Counted from the stretch's first letter, positions 52,133 through 60,876 are shown. The stretch is DNA of 64,000 nt from GJ-E10 sp035625725 (GCA_035625725.1 DASPPB010000043.1:35360-99359); one strand, 5' to 3'. Notes: generated from the letters alone by a model not told the origin. Translations and numbers: made by a program.

Positions 52133-52152
52133 CGCCTTGCCTAGTCAAGGCG
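52133..52152 (-). other. Hairpin across the stop codon of propeller gene 1
   Basis: CGCCTTG (52133-52139) and CAAGGCG (52146-52152) are perfect arms with a six-base loop, overlapping the minus-strand stop at 52145-52147. No T-run follows on either strand. Confidence 0.5.
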
Positions 52153-53602
52153 AGTAGCCCGGCAATTCGATGACGTAGGTGTCGATAGCCGCTGTCGGAT
52201 CGGCCGTGACGGCGGCACCCGGTGCCGCCGCCCCCCAGTCGCTGGCAAAGAGTATGCGCGTGCCTCTCGGACTGGGCGTTGCATTGGGTTGAGCCCAGTA
52301 GTTCGATTGTTTCGCGTCGTCCCAATTGCCGGTGCTCCGGTGGTGCGCTACGCGGCAGATTTTGTTCGTATCCACATTCGCAAGCAGCACTTCCTGGTCC
52401 AGGTACGTTTCGGTTCGCTTGATTCGCCCCGTGGTGGACACGACCACCCAGCCGGGAACCTTGTACGCACGACCGCTGACCAGCGTTCCGCTGGGCGGGT
52501 AGGGATCACCCTTGGACTTTCCGATGATCGTGCTCACTTCTCCCGTGTCGAGGTTCCCGATTAGGAGCGAACCGTCTCCCGATGGACCGTCGTATTGTGC
52601 CGACGCAACGATGTCCTGCCCCGCCGCGTTCATCAGCATGTCACTGTGCTCAGCACCATTGAGTCTGACCGTGCGGATCACGTTATTCGTGAGCGGGTCC
52701 AGAACTTGCTCGACCGAACCGCTGGTCTGTCCGTAATACAAGGTGTGCCGGCCGGAGGGTGTGGCCTGCGGCACTACCGCCTCGGCCGTCACCGGGCTGC
52801 CAATTGCGCTCGTGGAAAAGCGATAGCTGAAACCGGCGAAGTTTGTGGCGCCGTTTCGACCCTTGCTTGTCAGCGCGCAACCCAACCCGATCAGATCGTT
52901 GTCCTGGCTCATGGAAAAGGGGTCCTCTCCGCCTCCGACGTGCCAGACACTGGAACAAGCACTCGCTAAGGCGCCGCTCCCCTTGACGTCCTTGGTGAAA
53001 TCGTGAACGGTGTCCCTGGAACCCGAGGACACATGGTATCGGATCAACTCCATCGTCTGCCGATCCACGTAATACAACACATCGGGCTTCGTGGTGTCCC
53101 AGTAAAACTGCTCGATGTCAGCGGGCCGAATCGAGAGCCAGCGCTTGAAGGCATACGTCTTTCCATCGAACAACGCCCACCCGGGTGAGCTGCTCGCACC
53201 AGGTCGCGGCGACGTCGCGTAGAGCAGCAAAAGGGATTCGTCGGCATTCCAGGCCGCGATCGTCGGATATGGTGGCACCACCACGTTCAAATTCCAATCG
53301 CCTCTCACGTCGGTGATGCGTCGGATCGTCACGCCGAAGTCCGGATCGGTGACCGCCTGTCCCTTCGCCGGTTTGGCCAGCGGCGAATAAGCCACCAGTT
53401 GCTTGTCGGTCACCCGGACCCCCGCGCACGGATCCGAAGATGTCCCAACACTACCGGCAGGCGCTGCGCTCGACGCAGGCGAATTGCCGGAGGCGGCGAG
53501 CTTGCTCGACGGAGCGGCGACCCCCGGGGCCGACTCACTCGCACCGCAAGCAAGCAATATGAGAACCGACAAAATGGCCGGAGCCCGAGAGCGAATGCGC
53601 AT
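52145..53602 (-). CDS. Unrecognised propeller-like lipoprotein, copy 1
   Basis: From ATG 53602 (AAGG upstream) the 485-residue product has a lipoprotein signal ending LILLACGASE (lipobox LLAC), a Ser/Ala/Pro-rich linker to about residue 60, and a core with several repeated strand-turn units: PYPTIAAWNADESLLLLYAT, WALFDGKTYAFKRWLSI, FYWDTTKPDVLYYVDRQTM, GGEDPFSMSQDNDLIGLGCA, CRVAHHRSTGNWDDA and SPRGTRILFASDWGAA, ending IELPGYSP. The pattern of short motifs resembles TolB-like or oligogalacturonate-lyase-like beta-propellers, but I do not recognise the family. It is the most diverged of three tandem paralogues inside the EPS locus, on the strand opposite to it. A role in binding or trimming EPS at the outer membrane is inferred. 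Confidence 0.7.
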   Translation of the reverse strand: MRIRSRAPAILSVLILLACGASESAPGVAAPSSKLAASGNSPASSAAPAGSVGTSSDPCAGVRVTDKQLVAYSPLAKPAKGQAVTDPDFGVTIRRITDVRGDWNLNVVVPPYPTIAAWNADESLLLLYATSPRPGASSSPGWALFDGKTYAFKRWLSIRPADIEQFYWDTTKPDVLYYVDRQTMELIRYHVSSGSRDTVHDFTKDVKGSGALASACSSVWHVGGGEDPFSMSQDNDLIGLGCALTSKGRNGATNFAGFSYRFSTSAIGSPVTAEAVVPQATPSGRHTLYYGQTSGSVEQVLDPLTNNVIRTVRLNGAEHSDMLMNAAGQDIVASAQYDGPSGDGSLLIGNLDTGEVSTIIGKSKGDPYPPSGTLVSGRAYKVPGWVVVSTTGRIKRTETYLDQEVLLANVDTNKICRVAHHRSTGNWDDAKQSNYWAQPNATPSPRGTRILFASDWGAAAPGAAVTADPTAAIDTYVIELPGYSP

Positions 53603-53749
53603 AGCCGCCTTATCTCCCCGCTGTTCGATGTTCTGTCTGCGTCCCCACCCGCGACGGTAGCCGTTTCGCGCAATAGAAGCCAACGCTTGTGTCTTGTCCG
53701 TTGGCGCGCGCCGTGCCGCTAGCAGGTCAGCCGGGACAGTCCGTGCTGC

Positions 53750-53767
53750 ACACTCATCAAGGAGTGT
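53750..53767 (-). other. Hairpin across the stop codon of propeller gene 2
   Basis: ACACTC (53750-53755) and GAGTGT (53762-53767) form perfect arms around six bases, overlapping the minus-strand stop at 53757-53759. No T-run is present. Confidence 0.45.
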
Positions 53768-55526
53768 ATCCCGGCAGCTCGATTACGTAGGTATCGACGA
53801 CAGCGTTCGGGTTAGCAGTAACGGAGTTTCCCGGCGACGCCGCACCCCAGTCGCTGGCAAACAAAATGCGCGTGCCGCTTGGGCTCGGAGTGGCATTGGG
53901 TTGAGCCCAGTAATTCGAAATTGCCGCGTTATCCCAGTTTCCGGTGCTGCGATGGTGGGCCACGCGGCACATCTCCATGGTATCAATATTGACGAGCATC
54001 ACTTCCTGGTCCAAGTAGCTCTGCACGACGTTGATGTTGCCCGTCGCCGACACGACGACCCAGCCCGGTATCTGGGTCGCACGACCGCTTATCAGCGTGC
54101 CGCTCGGCGGATACGGGTCGCCCGTATTCCCCCCGATGATCGTGCTCACGGCCCCCGTCTCAAGATTGCCGATGATCAGCGAGCCATTGTCACCGGGTCC
54201 GTCGTACTGGGCCGCGGCCACGATGTCATTGCCAGCCTTGTTGAGCAGCATGTCACTATGCTGCGTGCCGTCAACGCCAACGCTGAGCACTACCCCGTTG
54301 TTTGTCGTATTCAGAACCTGTCCGCTCGTAGGGGCCGTCAGACCGTAAAACCACGAATAGTTCCCCGACGGCGCAGCCTGTGGTACCACGGCCTCAGCCG
54401 TGATTGCCGGCAGGCTGATCGCGTTGGTGGAGATGCGGTAGGTAAAACCCGAAAAATTCGTCGCACCGTTTGGGCCCTGGGTCGTCAGTGCGCACCCCAG
54501 ACCGATCAGGTCGTTGTCTTGGCTCATGAAGAACGGGTCTTCGCCGCCGCTGATGAGCCAAGCACCGGGGCAGTAGGTGGCGAGCACGCCGCCGGTGGCG
54601 ATGTCGGTGGCAAAGTTATGAAGCGGGGTGCCCGTTTGATTTTTTATACTGTAGCTCGTGAGCACCATCGTGTTGTAGTCCACGTAATACAAGACATCCG
54701 GGTTGCTGTGGTCCCAGTAAAACTGTTCGATGTCAGCGGGATTGATTGGTAGCCACTGCTTGAAGGCATAAGTCTTGCCATCGAACAGTGCCCATCCCGC
54801 ACTAGTCGGACAGTTCGAATAACAGGTGGCGTAGAGCACCAAATAAGATTCGTCAGCGTTCCACGCGGCGATCGTCGGATACGCGGGCACCGCTACGTTT
54901 AGTCCCCAGTTGCCCTGCGCATCCGTAATGCGCCGAATCGTCACTCCAAAATCCGGGTCCGTAACCGCAACTCCTACGGCCGGCTGAGGCAGCGCCGAGT
55001 AGTTCACCAGCGCTTTGTTGTTAGTCACCGGCACACCCGCACAAGCACTTCCCGTTGGGGCGTTCACTGTCGATGGGTTGGCCGTGAGCGAAACTTGTCC
55101 TCCGGAAGACGACCCGCCGGAAGAACCGCCAGACGATCCTCCCGAAGAAGACCCGCCGGAGCTCGATCCCCCCGAGGAAGATCCACCCGAGGACCCGCCC
55201 GAAGATCCTCCCGAAGAAGACCCGCCGGACGATCCCCCGGACGAAGATCCCCCTGAACCGGCTCCACCCGAGGACGAACTACCGGAGGAAGATCCGCCGC
55301 TGCCGGATCCACCCGAGGATCCGCCCGATGCCCCGCTCGACGAAGACGATCCAGCGGAAGAAGAAGACGATGAGCCGCCCGAGGCCGATGATCCAGACGG
55401 CGCAGACGTTCCGCCTGCCGAGGAATTGAGGCCCGAAGAAGCATCACCTGATCCGCCACCCCCGCATGCGGCGAGGATCACGGATGTGAGCACCGCCGAA
55501 ACGCACAGGTAGATGCGTGCACGCAT
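53757..55526 (-). CDS. Unrecognised propeller-like lipoprotein with long Gly/Ser linker, copy 2
   Basis: From ATG 55526 the product has 589 residues: a lipoprotein signal (LTSVILAACGGGG), then a Gly/Ser linker of about 120 residues, then the same core as the neighbours: GVTIRRITDAQGNWGLNV, PAYPTIAAWNADESYLVLYA, PADIEQFYWDHSNPDVLYYV, MSQDNDLIGLGCALTTQG, SDMLLNKAGNDIVAAAQYDG, GDPYPPSGTLISGRA, CRVAHHRSTGNWDNAA, ending IELPGYTP. The core is close to copy 3, so duplication was probably recent relative to copy 1. The linker would let the core reach far from the outer membrane anchor. A long frame at 55703 is a non-coding extension. Confidence 0.75.
   Translation of the reverse strand: MRARIYLCVSAVLTSVILAACGGGGSGDASSGLNSSAGGTSAPSGSSASGGSSSSSSAGSSSSSGASGGSSGGSGSGGSSSGSSSSGGAGSGGSSSGGSSGGSSSGGSSGGSSGGSSSGGSSSGGSSSGGSSGGSSGGSSSGGQVSLTANPSTVNAPTGSACAGVPVTNNKALVNYSALPQPAVGVAVTDPDFGVTIRRITDAQGNWGLNVAVPAYPTIAAWNADESYLVLYATCYSNCPTSAGWALFDGKTYAFKQWLPINPADIEQFYWDHSNPDVLYYVDYNTMVLTSYSIKNQTGTPLHNFATDIATGGVLATYCPGAWLISGGEDPFFMSQDNDLIGLGCALTTQGPNGATNFSGFTYRISTNAISLPAITAEAVVPQAAPSGNYSWFYGLTAPTSGQVLNTTNNGVVLSVGVDGTQHSDMLLNKAGNDIVAAAQYDGPGDNGSLIIGNLETGAVSTIIGGNTGDPYPPSGTLISGRATQIPGWVVVSATGNINVVQSYLDQEVMLVNIDTMEMCRVAHHRSTGNWDNAAISNYWAQPNATPSPSGTRILFASDWGAASPGNSVTANPNAVVDTYVIELPGYTP
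55099..55440 (-). repeat. Gly/Ser-coding low-complexity repeat in propeller gene 2
   Basis: About 340 bp made of short near-repeats (units such as GGCGGGTCTTCTTCG and variants on the minus strand) encoding SSGG and SGGSS tandem units. Codons vary between units, so the protein repeat is maintained despite third-base drift. On the plus strand the same DNA reads as an acidic EDPP-rich frame, which is judged a shadow. Confidence 0.8.
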
Positions 55527-55699
55527 TGCGTTGTTTCCACGAGAAGACCGCTCGAGGACGCTTAGGACCCGTCGCTGCACAAGCGTGCCGCCATCGGTCC
55601 TTGCACGGCACGCCGCGCTTCGGTACGTGTTCGTTGAGAGCGTTGTGCCCAAAAACGGCGCTCGACGCACGGGCGACAAGAAGACCTCGCGAAGACCGT

Positions 55700-57217
55700 T
55701 CATGGGACATAACCCGGAAGTTCGATGACGTACGTGTCGACAACCGCGTAGGGACTCGCAGTCACGGAGTTGCCCGGCGTGGCTGCCCCCCAGTCGCTGG
55801 CAAACAGAATGCGCGTGCCGCTAGGGCTCGTCGTAGCGTTGGGTTGGGCCCAGTAGTTGGAGATCGTCGCGTTGTCCCAATTGCCGGTGCTCCTGTGATG
55901 TGCGACTCGGCACATCTCCTTCGTGTCCACGTTGACCAGCATCACTTCCTGGTCCAGGTAAGTCTGAACGACGTTGATGTTGCCCGTAGCAGATACCCCA
56001 AACCAGCCGGGCGCTTGGGTCGCTCGTCCGCTGATCAGCGTTCCGCTGGGCGGATAGGGGTCGCCTGTGTTGCCCCCGATGATCGTGCTCACGACCCCGG
56101 TATCGAGATTGGCAATGATGAGCGAGCCGTTGTCGCCCGGGCCGTCGTACTGGGCCGCGCCCACGACGTCCTGGCCCGCTGCGTTCATCAGCATGTCGCT
56201 GTGCTGCGTGCCATCGAGCGTCACCGAGCGCACTACGCTGTTGTCGGCCGTGCTCAGGACCTGACCTGTCGCTGGCGCTGTCAGTCCGTAGAACCAGGCG
56301 TTGTTGCCGGACGGGGTAGCTTGGGGCACCACCGCAGGGGCCAGTATCCCCGGGAGGCTGATCGTGTTCGTGGAAATCCGATACGTGAATCCCACGAAAT
56401 CCGTGCTTCCGGAAGCCGGATCAACGTAGTTGGTGGCGCAACCGAGTCCGATGAGATCGTTGTTCTGGCTCATGAAGAACGGATCCTCACCCCCGCTCAC
56501 CAGAGTGGGCGCCCCGGTTCCCTGGTAGTTGCATGCACTGGCCAGCACGCCGTTGCCCGTGACGTCATTGGCAAAGTTATGCAGCTGCGCGAGCGGCGCA
56601 TTCGCCGACACGCTGAAGCTCGTCAGCACCATCGTCGTCGCATCGACGTAGTACATGACGTCAGCGTTGCTGTGGTCCCAGTAAAACTGTTCGATGTCGG
56701 CCGGATTAATGGCCAGCCACTTGATAAATTGGTACGTCTTGCCATTAAACAGTGCCCATCCCGGTCCAGGCGCATTGGCCGGGCAGGAAGCGGAGTTCGC
56801 AAGATTGCAGGTCGCGTACAAGACGAGATAGGACTCGTCGGCGTTCCACGCGGCAATCGTCGGATACGCCGGCACCGCAACGTTCATGCTCCAGTTGGTC
56901 TGTGCGTCCGTTATGCGCCGGATGGTCACGCCAAAATCCGGATCCGTAACCGCGACTCCAACGGCCGGCTTGGCGAGCGGCGAGTAGTTCACGAGCACTT
57001 TGCTATTTGTCACAGACACGCCCGAGCACAGGCCGCCCGTGGGTGCATTTACCGTTTGCGGGTTTGCGGTGGCCGAGGCCTGAGCGCCCGAAGCTCCTCC
57101 GCCCGAAGACGATCCGCCCGAAGACGATCCGCCCGAGGACGAACCACCTCCTCCACAGGACACCACGATGAAAATAAGCGCCAGCCCGAACAGCCGGCTG
57201 AATCCGCGCGTTGCCAC
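55700..57217 (-). CDS. Unrecognised propeller-like lipoprotein, copy 3
   Basis: GTG 57217, preceded by GAGGGGGGG, gives a 505-residue lipoprotein (signal LIFIVVSCGGGG) with a short SSGGSSSGG linker and the shared core: SPLAKPAVGVAVTDPDFGV, PAYPTIAAWNADESYLVLYA, FIKWLAINPADIEQFYWD, SGGEDPFFMSQNNDLIGLGC, GDPYPPSGTLISGRATQ, YLDQEVMLVNVDTKEMCRVA followed by HHRSTGNWD, ending IELPGYVP. It is the first of the three genes in transcription order and faces a repeat-rich intergenic region at 57218-57486. Extra cysteines in the middle (NLANSASCPA, ASACNYQGTG) may form disulfides. Function not recognised. Confidence 0.75.
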   Translation of the reverse strand: MATRGFSRLFGLALIFIVVSCGGGGSSSGGSSSGGSSSGGGASGAQASATANPQTVNAPTGGLCSGVSVTNSKVLVNYSPLAKPAVGVAVTDPDFGVTIRRITDAQTNWSMNVAVPAYPTIAAWNADESYLVLYATCNLANSASCPANAPGPGWALFNGKTYQFIKWLAINPADIEQFYWDHSNADVMYYVDATTMVLTSFSVSANAPLAQLHNFANDVTGNGVLASACNYQGTGAPTLVSGGEDPFFMSQNNDLIGLGCATNYVDPASGSTDFVGFTYRISTNTISLPGILAPAVVPQATPSGNNAWFYGLTAPATGQVLSTADNSVVRSVTLDGTQHSDMLMNAAGQDVVGAAQYDGPGDNGSLIIANLDTGVVSTIIGGNTGDPYPPSGTLISGRATQAPGWFGVSATGNINVVQTYLDQEVMLVNVDTKEMCRVAHHRSTGNWDNATISNYWAQPNATTSPSGTRILFASDWGAATPGNSVTASPYAVVDTYVIELPGYVP

Positions 57218-57326
57218 GGCCCCCCCTCGTAGGATTTGCTGCGACCCTGTGCCTTCGTGCAACCCAAGCATCGGTTGCAATTCGCCTCTGCGGTCGCTTT
57301 ATCGCGCCTAACGGTAGTCCTCTACC

Positions 57327-57373
57327 TACCAATATTGGCGACTTGATACCAATAAAATGGTACCATCCATTTT
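57327..57373. promoter_or_regulatory. Direct repeats and palindrome in the divergent EPS/propeller promoter region
   Basis: TACCAATA occurs at 57327-57334 and 57347-57354, exactly 20 bp apart (about two helical turns). AAAATGG (57354-57360) and CCATTTT (57367-57373) are perfect arms around six bases, and CCAATATTGG (57329-57338) is self-complementary. The AT-rich island stands out in GC-rich DNA and lies between propeller copy 3 (leftward) and a deacetylase (rightward), so it may control both. Confidence 0.55.
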
Positions 57374-57486
57374 CTTGAGAATTATGACTGCGGGCCTCGC
57401 TCGACTGCGAGATTTCTGCACCGCAGCAGATCCGAGCCCGGCCAGCGCGCCCAAGCTGCTGCCGGAGACCATCGTAGGCCGCGCCC

Positions 57487-58269
57487 GTGAATCGCCTCGT
57501 GTTCCTGATGTACCACGCTTTGTACGGTAGCGAAGGGGAGCGCGTCGGAATCGACCCCGCGGACCGCCCTTACGCAATCTCGGTCGATACCTTCCAGTGC
57601 CACTTGGAATGGCTCGCGCAGGCGGGCATCCGCATCGTCGACCCGCGCGCGCTACTTGACCCCCCGCCGGGCGGCGGCGTGGTACTCACCTTCGATGACG
57701 GACACGTGAGCAACTGGGAGCACGCCTATCCGTGCCTGCGGCAGCGAGGTCTGACTGCAGCGTTTTTTGTGACGCGCGATTTCATCGACGGCAGACCGGG
57801 CTTTTGTCGTTGGCCCCAGTTGCGCGAGATGGCCGAGAACGGCATGCTGATCGGCTCGCACGGCTGCAGCCACGGCTTTTTCGATGACATGGATGAGCGT
57901 CAGGCACAACTCGAACTGCGTGCTTCGCGCGATGCGATCGAGCAGCATGTCGGCCAGCGTGTCGAGCAGATGTCGTTTCCGGGCGGCCGCTACCGGTCCT
58001 CGCAGATTGAACAGGGCCTTGCTATGGGCTACCGGTTTTTCCATACGTCGCGCATCGGCGCTGTATCGTTGACCGACTTGCACGTGGGCGCCACGATCCC
58101 ACGCATCCCGATTCGCGCGCGTACGACGTTGGCGCAGTTTGGCGCCTTCGCCCGCGCCCGGCCCTTGATGCTCTGGCGCACGCAAGCGGCCTCCGCGTGC
58201 AAGGGGGCTGCGCGCCGCGCGCTGGGCAACCGCTTTTACCTCTCCCTGTATGAAAAGCGCGCCGGCTGA
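57487..58269 (+). CDS. Polysaccharide deacetylase (NodB domain)
   Basis: The 260-residue protein starts at GTG 57487 with RLVFLMYHALYGSEGERVG and has the catalytic GGVVLTFDDGHVSNWEHAYP, LIGSHGCSHGFFDDMDER with the metal-binding His residues, and MSFPGGRYRSSQIEQG. There is no export signal. It heads the second EPS gene run and overlaps the polymerase gene by 20 bp, so they are coupled. The start codon lacks a strong ribosome binding site. Confidence 0.88.
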   Translation: MNRLVFLMYHALYGSEGERVGIDPADRPYAISVDTFQCHLEWLAQAGIRIVDPRALLDPPPGGGVVLTFDDGHVSNWEHAYPCLRQRGLTAAFFVTRDFIDGRPGFCRWPQLREMAENGMLIGSHGCSHGFFDDMDERQAQLELRASRDAIEQHVGQRVEQMSFPGGRYRSSQIEQGLAMGYRFFHTSRIGAVSLTDLHVGATIPRIPIRARTTLAQFGAFARARPLMLWRTQAASACKGAARRALGNRFYLSLYEKRAG

Positions 58270-59710
58270 AACCCAGGCAGTTGCGGCCGCCGATGACGAC
58301 CCTGCGCAGGGTTGGGCCGGGCCGCAATTGTGGTCGACGCTGCGCCTGCTTGCGGTGCCAGCGGCTATTGCGCTGCCCGTGGCGCTGTTCGGATTAGAGC
58401 TACCCGACGTCGTGCTGTACGGTGTGGCTCTGGGCTTCGGCGCCGTGCTCTTATTCCGCATGCGCCGCGAAAGCGAGACGCTGCTTGCCGTGGCCGTGTG
58501 CTACCTGCCCTTGAGCAAGAGCTACGTCGGGCCGATTGCGCCGGGCGTCAATGCGACCAACGTCCTGGAGCTAATGCTGTTGCTGGCCTTGTTTTGGGAG
58601 GCCTTGCGCAATCGACAAGGGCAGTCCAGCCCACGCACCGACGCGCGGTTGGTCGCCCTATGGGGCGGTCTTTCCGTGCTTTCGATGGTCACCGAAACGC
58701 TGCGCGTTGGTCCAAGCGAGTTTTACTCCGCGCACGCGGAAACCGCCAAGGCCTGGTTGGACCAGTTTGTCGTCTTCTATGCATTTTTGCATCTCATCCG
58801 CGACGGCAAGATGGCGCGCCGGGTGGCGCTCTACGCGATGATCTCGTCGCTTTTCGTGCTCGCGCTCGGATTCGTGGAGTGGATCGACAAGCGCGACATC
58901 GACTCCATGGAACGCTCGCGAGTGCTGGGCCCGCAGCTCCAGCCCAACGACCTGGGGGGATATCTCGCTTACTCGGCAGGACCCTTTCTGGGCCTGCTGC
59001 TGTGCAATCTGACGCGGATTCGGGGTTGGCTTCTTGCGCCGTACTTCCTCATGCTCGTGCGCGTCGTCGTGGCCACTTTTTCGCGCGGCGCCTATCTCGG
59101 TTTGGGCCTCGCCGCCGTCTGCGCCGCCTTTTTCCGGGGTCGGGTGTTTTTTGCCGTCTCGGCCTTGGCGATGACTGTGCTCATCTCGCAATTTCCCTCG
59201 CTGATTCCCGAATCGATGATGGAACGGCTTGGCCAGACGACCATCACCTCGAACCAGCAGGACTCCTTCGACAAGAGCGCCGAGACACGCCTGACACTGT
59301 GGAATGCCGCGATCGACATGACGCTCGAGAACCCGATCCTGGGAAAGGGTTTCGGCTCCTTTGCTGGCCTCAAATGGAAGTACACGGAAACGACCGTGGA
59401 GGAAGCCGATAACCACAACATGTTCCTATTCATCAGCTCGCAAATGGGCATCCCGGCGCTCGTCGCGTTCGCGTTGGTAGTCCTGCGCATGTTCCAGTTG
59501 GGCGCAACCCTGTATCGGCGCTGTTCGGACGGTTTCGGGCGCTCCGTCGGTCTGGGCGGGGTGGCCATGGCCGCGGCCGTCATTGGTGTAAACATGTTCG
59601 GCAGCCGCATGGTGGATATCTGCGTATCGGTCGAGTTTTGGGTTTACCTGGCGGTTTTGGCCGTCATGTGGCAGCAAATACGTACGAGCAGCGCCAAAGC
59701 TATCCAATGA
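58250..59710 (+). CDS. O-antigen ligase/polymerase family membrane protein (Wzy/WaaL-like)
   Basis: The 486-residue protein has roughly 10-12 hydrophobic helices and a large periplasmic loop containing the Wzy_C-type stretch TRLTLWNAAIDMTLENPILG, KGFGSF and EEADNHNMFLFISSQMGIP, which identify the O-antigen ligase/polymerase superfamily. SRVLGPQLQPNDLGGYLAYS is another typical segment. In an EPS locus with a Wzx flippase and Wzz-type protein, polymerase is the likelier role. It is followed by GT4 with an ATGA overlap. Confidence 0.9.
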   Translation: MKSAPAETQAVAAADDDPAQGWAGPQLWSTLRLLAVPAAIALPVALFGLELPDVVLYGVALGFGAVLLFRMRRESETLLAVAVCYLPLSKSYVGPIAPGVNATNVLELMLLLALFWEALRNRQGQSSPRTDARLVALWGGLSVLSMVTETLRVGPSEFYSAHAETAKAWLDQFVVFYAFLHLIRDGKMARRVALYAMISSLFVLALGFVEWIDKRDIDSMERSRVLGPQLQPNDLGGYLAYSAGPFLGLLLCNLTRIRGWLLAPYFLMLVRVVVATFSRGAYLGLGLAAVCAAFFRGRVFFAVSALAMTVLISQFPSLIPESMMERLGQTTITSNQQDSFDKSAETRLTLWNAAIDMTLENPILGKGFGSFAGLKWKYTETTVEEADNHNMFLFISSQMGIPALVAFALVVLRMFQLGATLYRRCSDGFGRSVGLGGVAMAAAVIGVNMFGSRMVDICVSVEFWVYLAVLAVMWQQIRTSSAKAIQ

Positions 59711-60876
59711 TTCCGGCCGACGATCCGCGTCCCCTGGTCGCACACTTGATTGACGAACTGCCGCCACACGGCGCCGAGCGCCTGATCGTCGATCTCATGG
59801 GGCACCCTGACCCGCAGTTTCGATACGTCGTCGGCTGTCTGATCCGCGGCGGACCACTCGAAGACGAGTTGCGCGCCCTGGGCGTGCCGGTGGTGATCTT
59901 CGGACGACGTGGCCGCTTTGATCCCACGTTGGTGCTGCGCCTGGCGATGTGGATGCGAGCGCAGGGCGTAAGCGTTGTGCACACGCACCTGTTCACGGCC
60001 GATGCGTTCGGCAGACTTGCCGCGCGTCTGGCCGGCGTGCGTGCGGTGTTTAGCACAGTGCACAGCGTCGTCAACGTCTGGAAGACCCCCGCGCACCGCT
60101 TCATCGACCGCGTGCTGGCGTGGGCCTCGTACCGCGTGATCGCCTGCACGGCGGAAGTGCATCAAGCGCTGCTCGAGCGCGACGGGCTGCCCGCGGGCCG
60201 AGTGACAACGATCGCAAACGGCATTGACCTGCAGCGTTTCTTGTCCGCGTCGGGGGGCGGCGTTCGGGAAGAATTCGGCGTTCCTGCGCAAAAGGCGCTG
60301 CTTCTTGTGGTGGGTCGCCTTGAGGCACCCAAGGGGCATGCTGACTTGTTGGGTGCGCTCGCGGAACTGCGCGCGCGCGGATGCGAGGACTTTCTTTGCC
60401 TCTTCGTGGGAGAGGGTCAGTTGCGCGCCGAACTCGAAGAGGAAGTCGCGCGCCGCGGCCTGCAAAGCCTCGTGCGCTTCACCGGTTTGCGCCGCGACGT
60501 GCCGCGGCTGCTTGCGGCCTGCGACGTGTTTCTGATGCCGTCACGCTGGGAAGGTCTGCCGATCGCGATGCTCGAGGCGATGGCCTGTGGAAAGGCAGTG
60601 CTCGCAACCGCGGTGGGCGGCGTCCCGGACGTCATCGACAGCGGCACCAATGGAATCCTCGTTGCGGCCGGCGACATGACCGCGTTCGCCTCGAGCCTGC
60701 TCGGACTCATTGAAGATCCGGGTCGTCGTGAAGCGCTCGGTACGCGCGCTCGCGTGGACGTTTTGCGTCGCTTCGATATCGCGCGGACCGCCGCCCAGTA
60801 CGCCGCGCTGTACCGCGAGGCGCTGGGACTGCAATTGCCTGCCAATGCAACCGCTAGCTTGACCAATCGCACTTGA
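59707..60876 (+). CDS. Glycosyltransferase family 4
   Basis: From ATG 59707, overlapping the polymerase stop, the protein has 389 residues: LVAHLIDELPPHGAERLIVD at the N-terminus, VVHTHLFTADAFGRLAARLA, TTIANGIDLQRFL, then LLLVVGRLEAPKGHADLLGA, FLCLFVGEGQLRAELEEEVA, MPSRWEGLPIAMLEAMACGK (EX7E) and GILVAAGDMTAFASSL. It is a GT-B retaining enzyme by family. Its stop overlaps the TTG start of the following deacetylase. Confidence 0.9.
   Translation: MIPADDPRPLVAHLIDELPPHGAERLIVDLMGHPDPQFRYVVGCLIRGGPLEDELRALGVPVVIFGRRGRFDPTLVLRLAMWMRAQGVSVVHTHLFTADAFGRLAARLAGVRAVFSTVHSVVNVWKTPAHRFIDRVLAWASYRVIACTAEVHQALLERDGLPAGRVTTIANGIDLQRFLSASGGGVREEFGVPAQKALLLVVGRLEAPKGHADLLGALAELRARGCEDFLCLFVGEGQLRAELEEEVARRGLQSLVRFTGLRRDVPRLLAACDVFLMPSRWEGLPIAMLEAMACGKAVLATAVGGVPDVIDSGTNGILVAAGDMTAFASSLLGLIEDPGRREALGTRARVDVLRRFDIARTAAQYAALYREALGLQLPANATASLTNRT

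Noticed and set aside
55015..55512. Plus-strand frame of 165 codons rich in Asp-Pro-Pro-Glu-Glu repeats
   Set aside because: It is the exact complement of the Gly/Ser linker of propeller copy 2, which has the signal peptide and paralogue support. The acidic repeat is a by-product of that DNA.
53694..57232. Long plus-strand open frames across propeller copies 2 and 3 (352 and 571 codons)
   Set aside because: They lie antisense to well-supported paralogous genes, have Arg/His/Val-rich shadow composition, and lack starts with ribosome binding sites.
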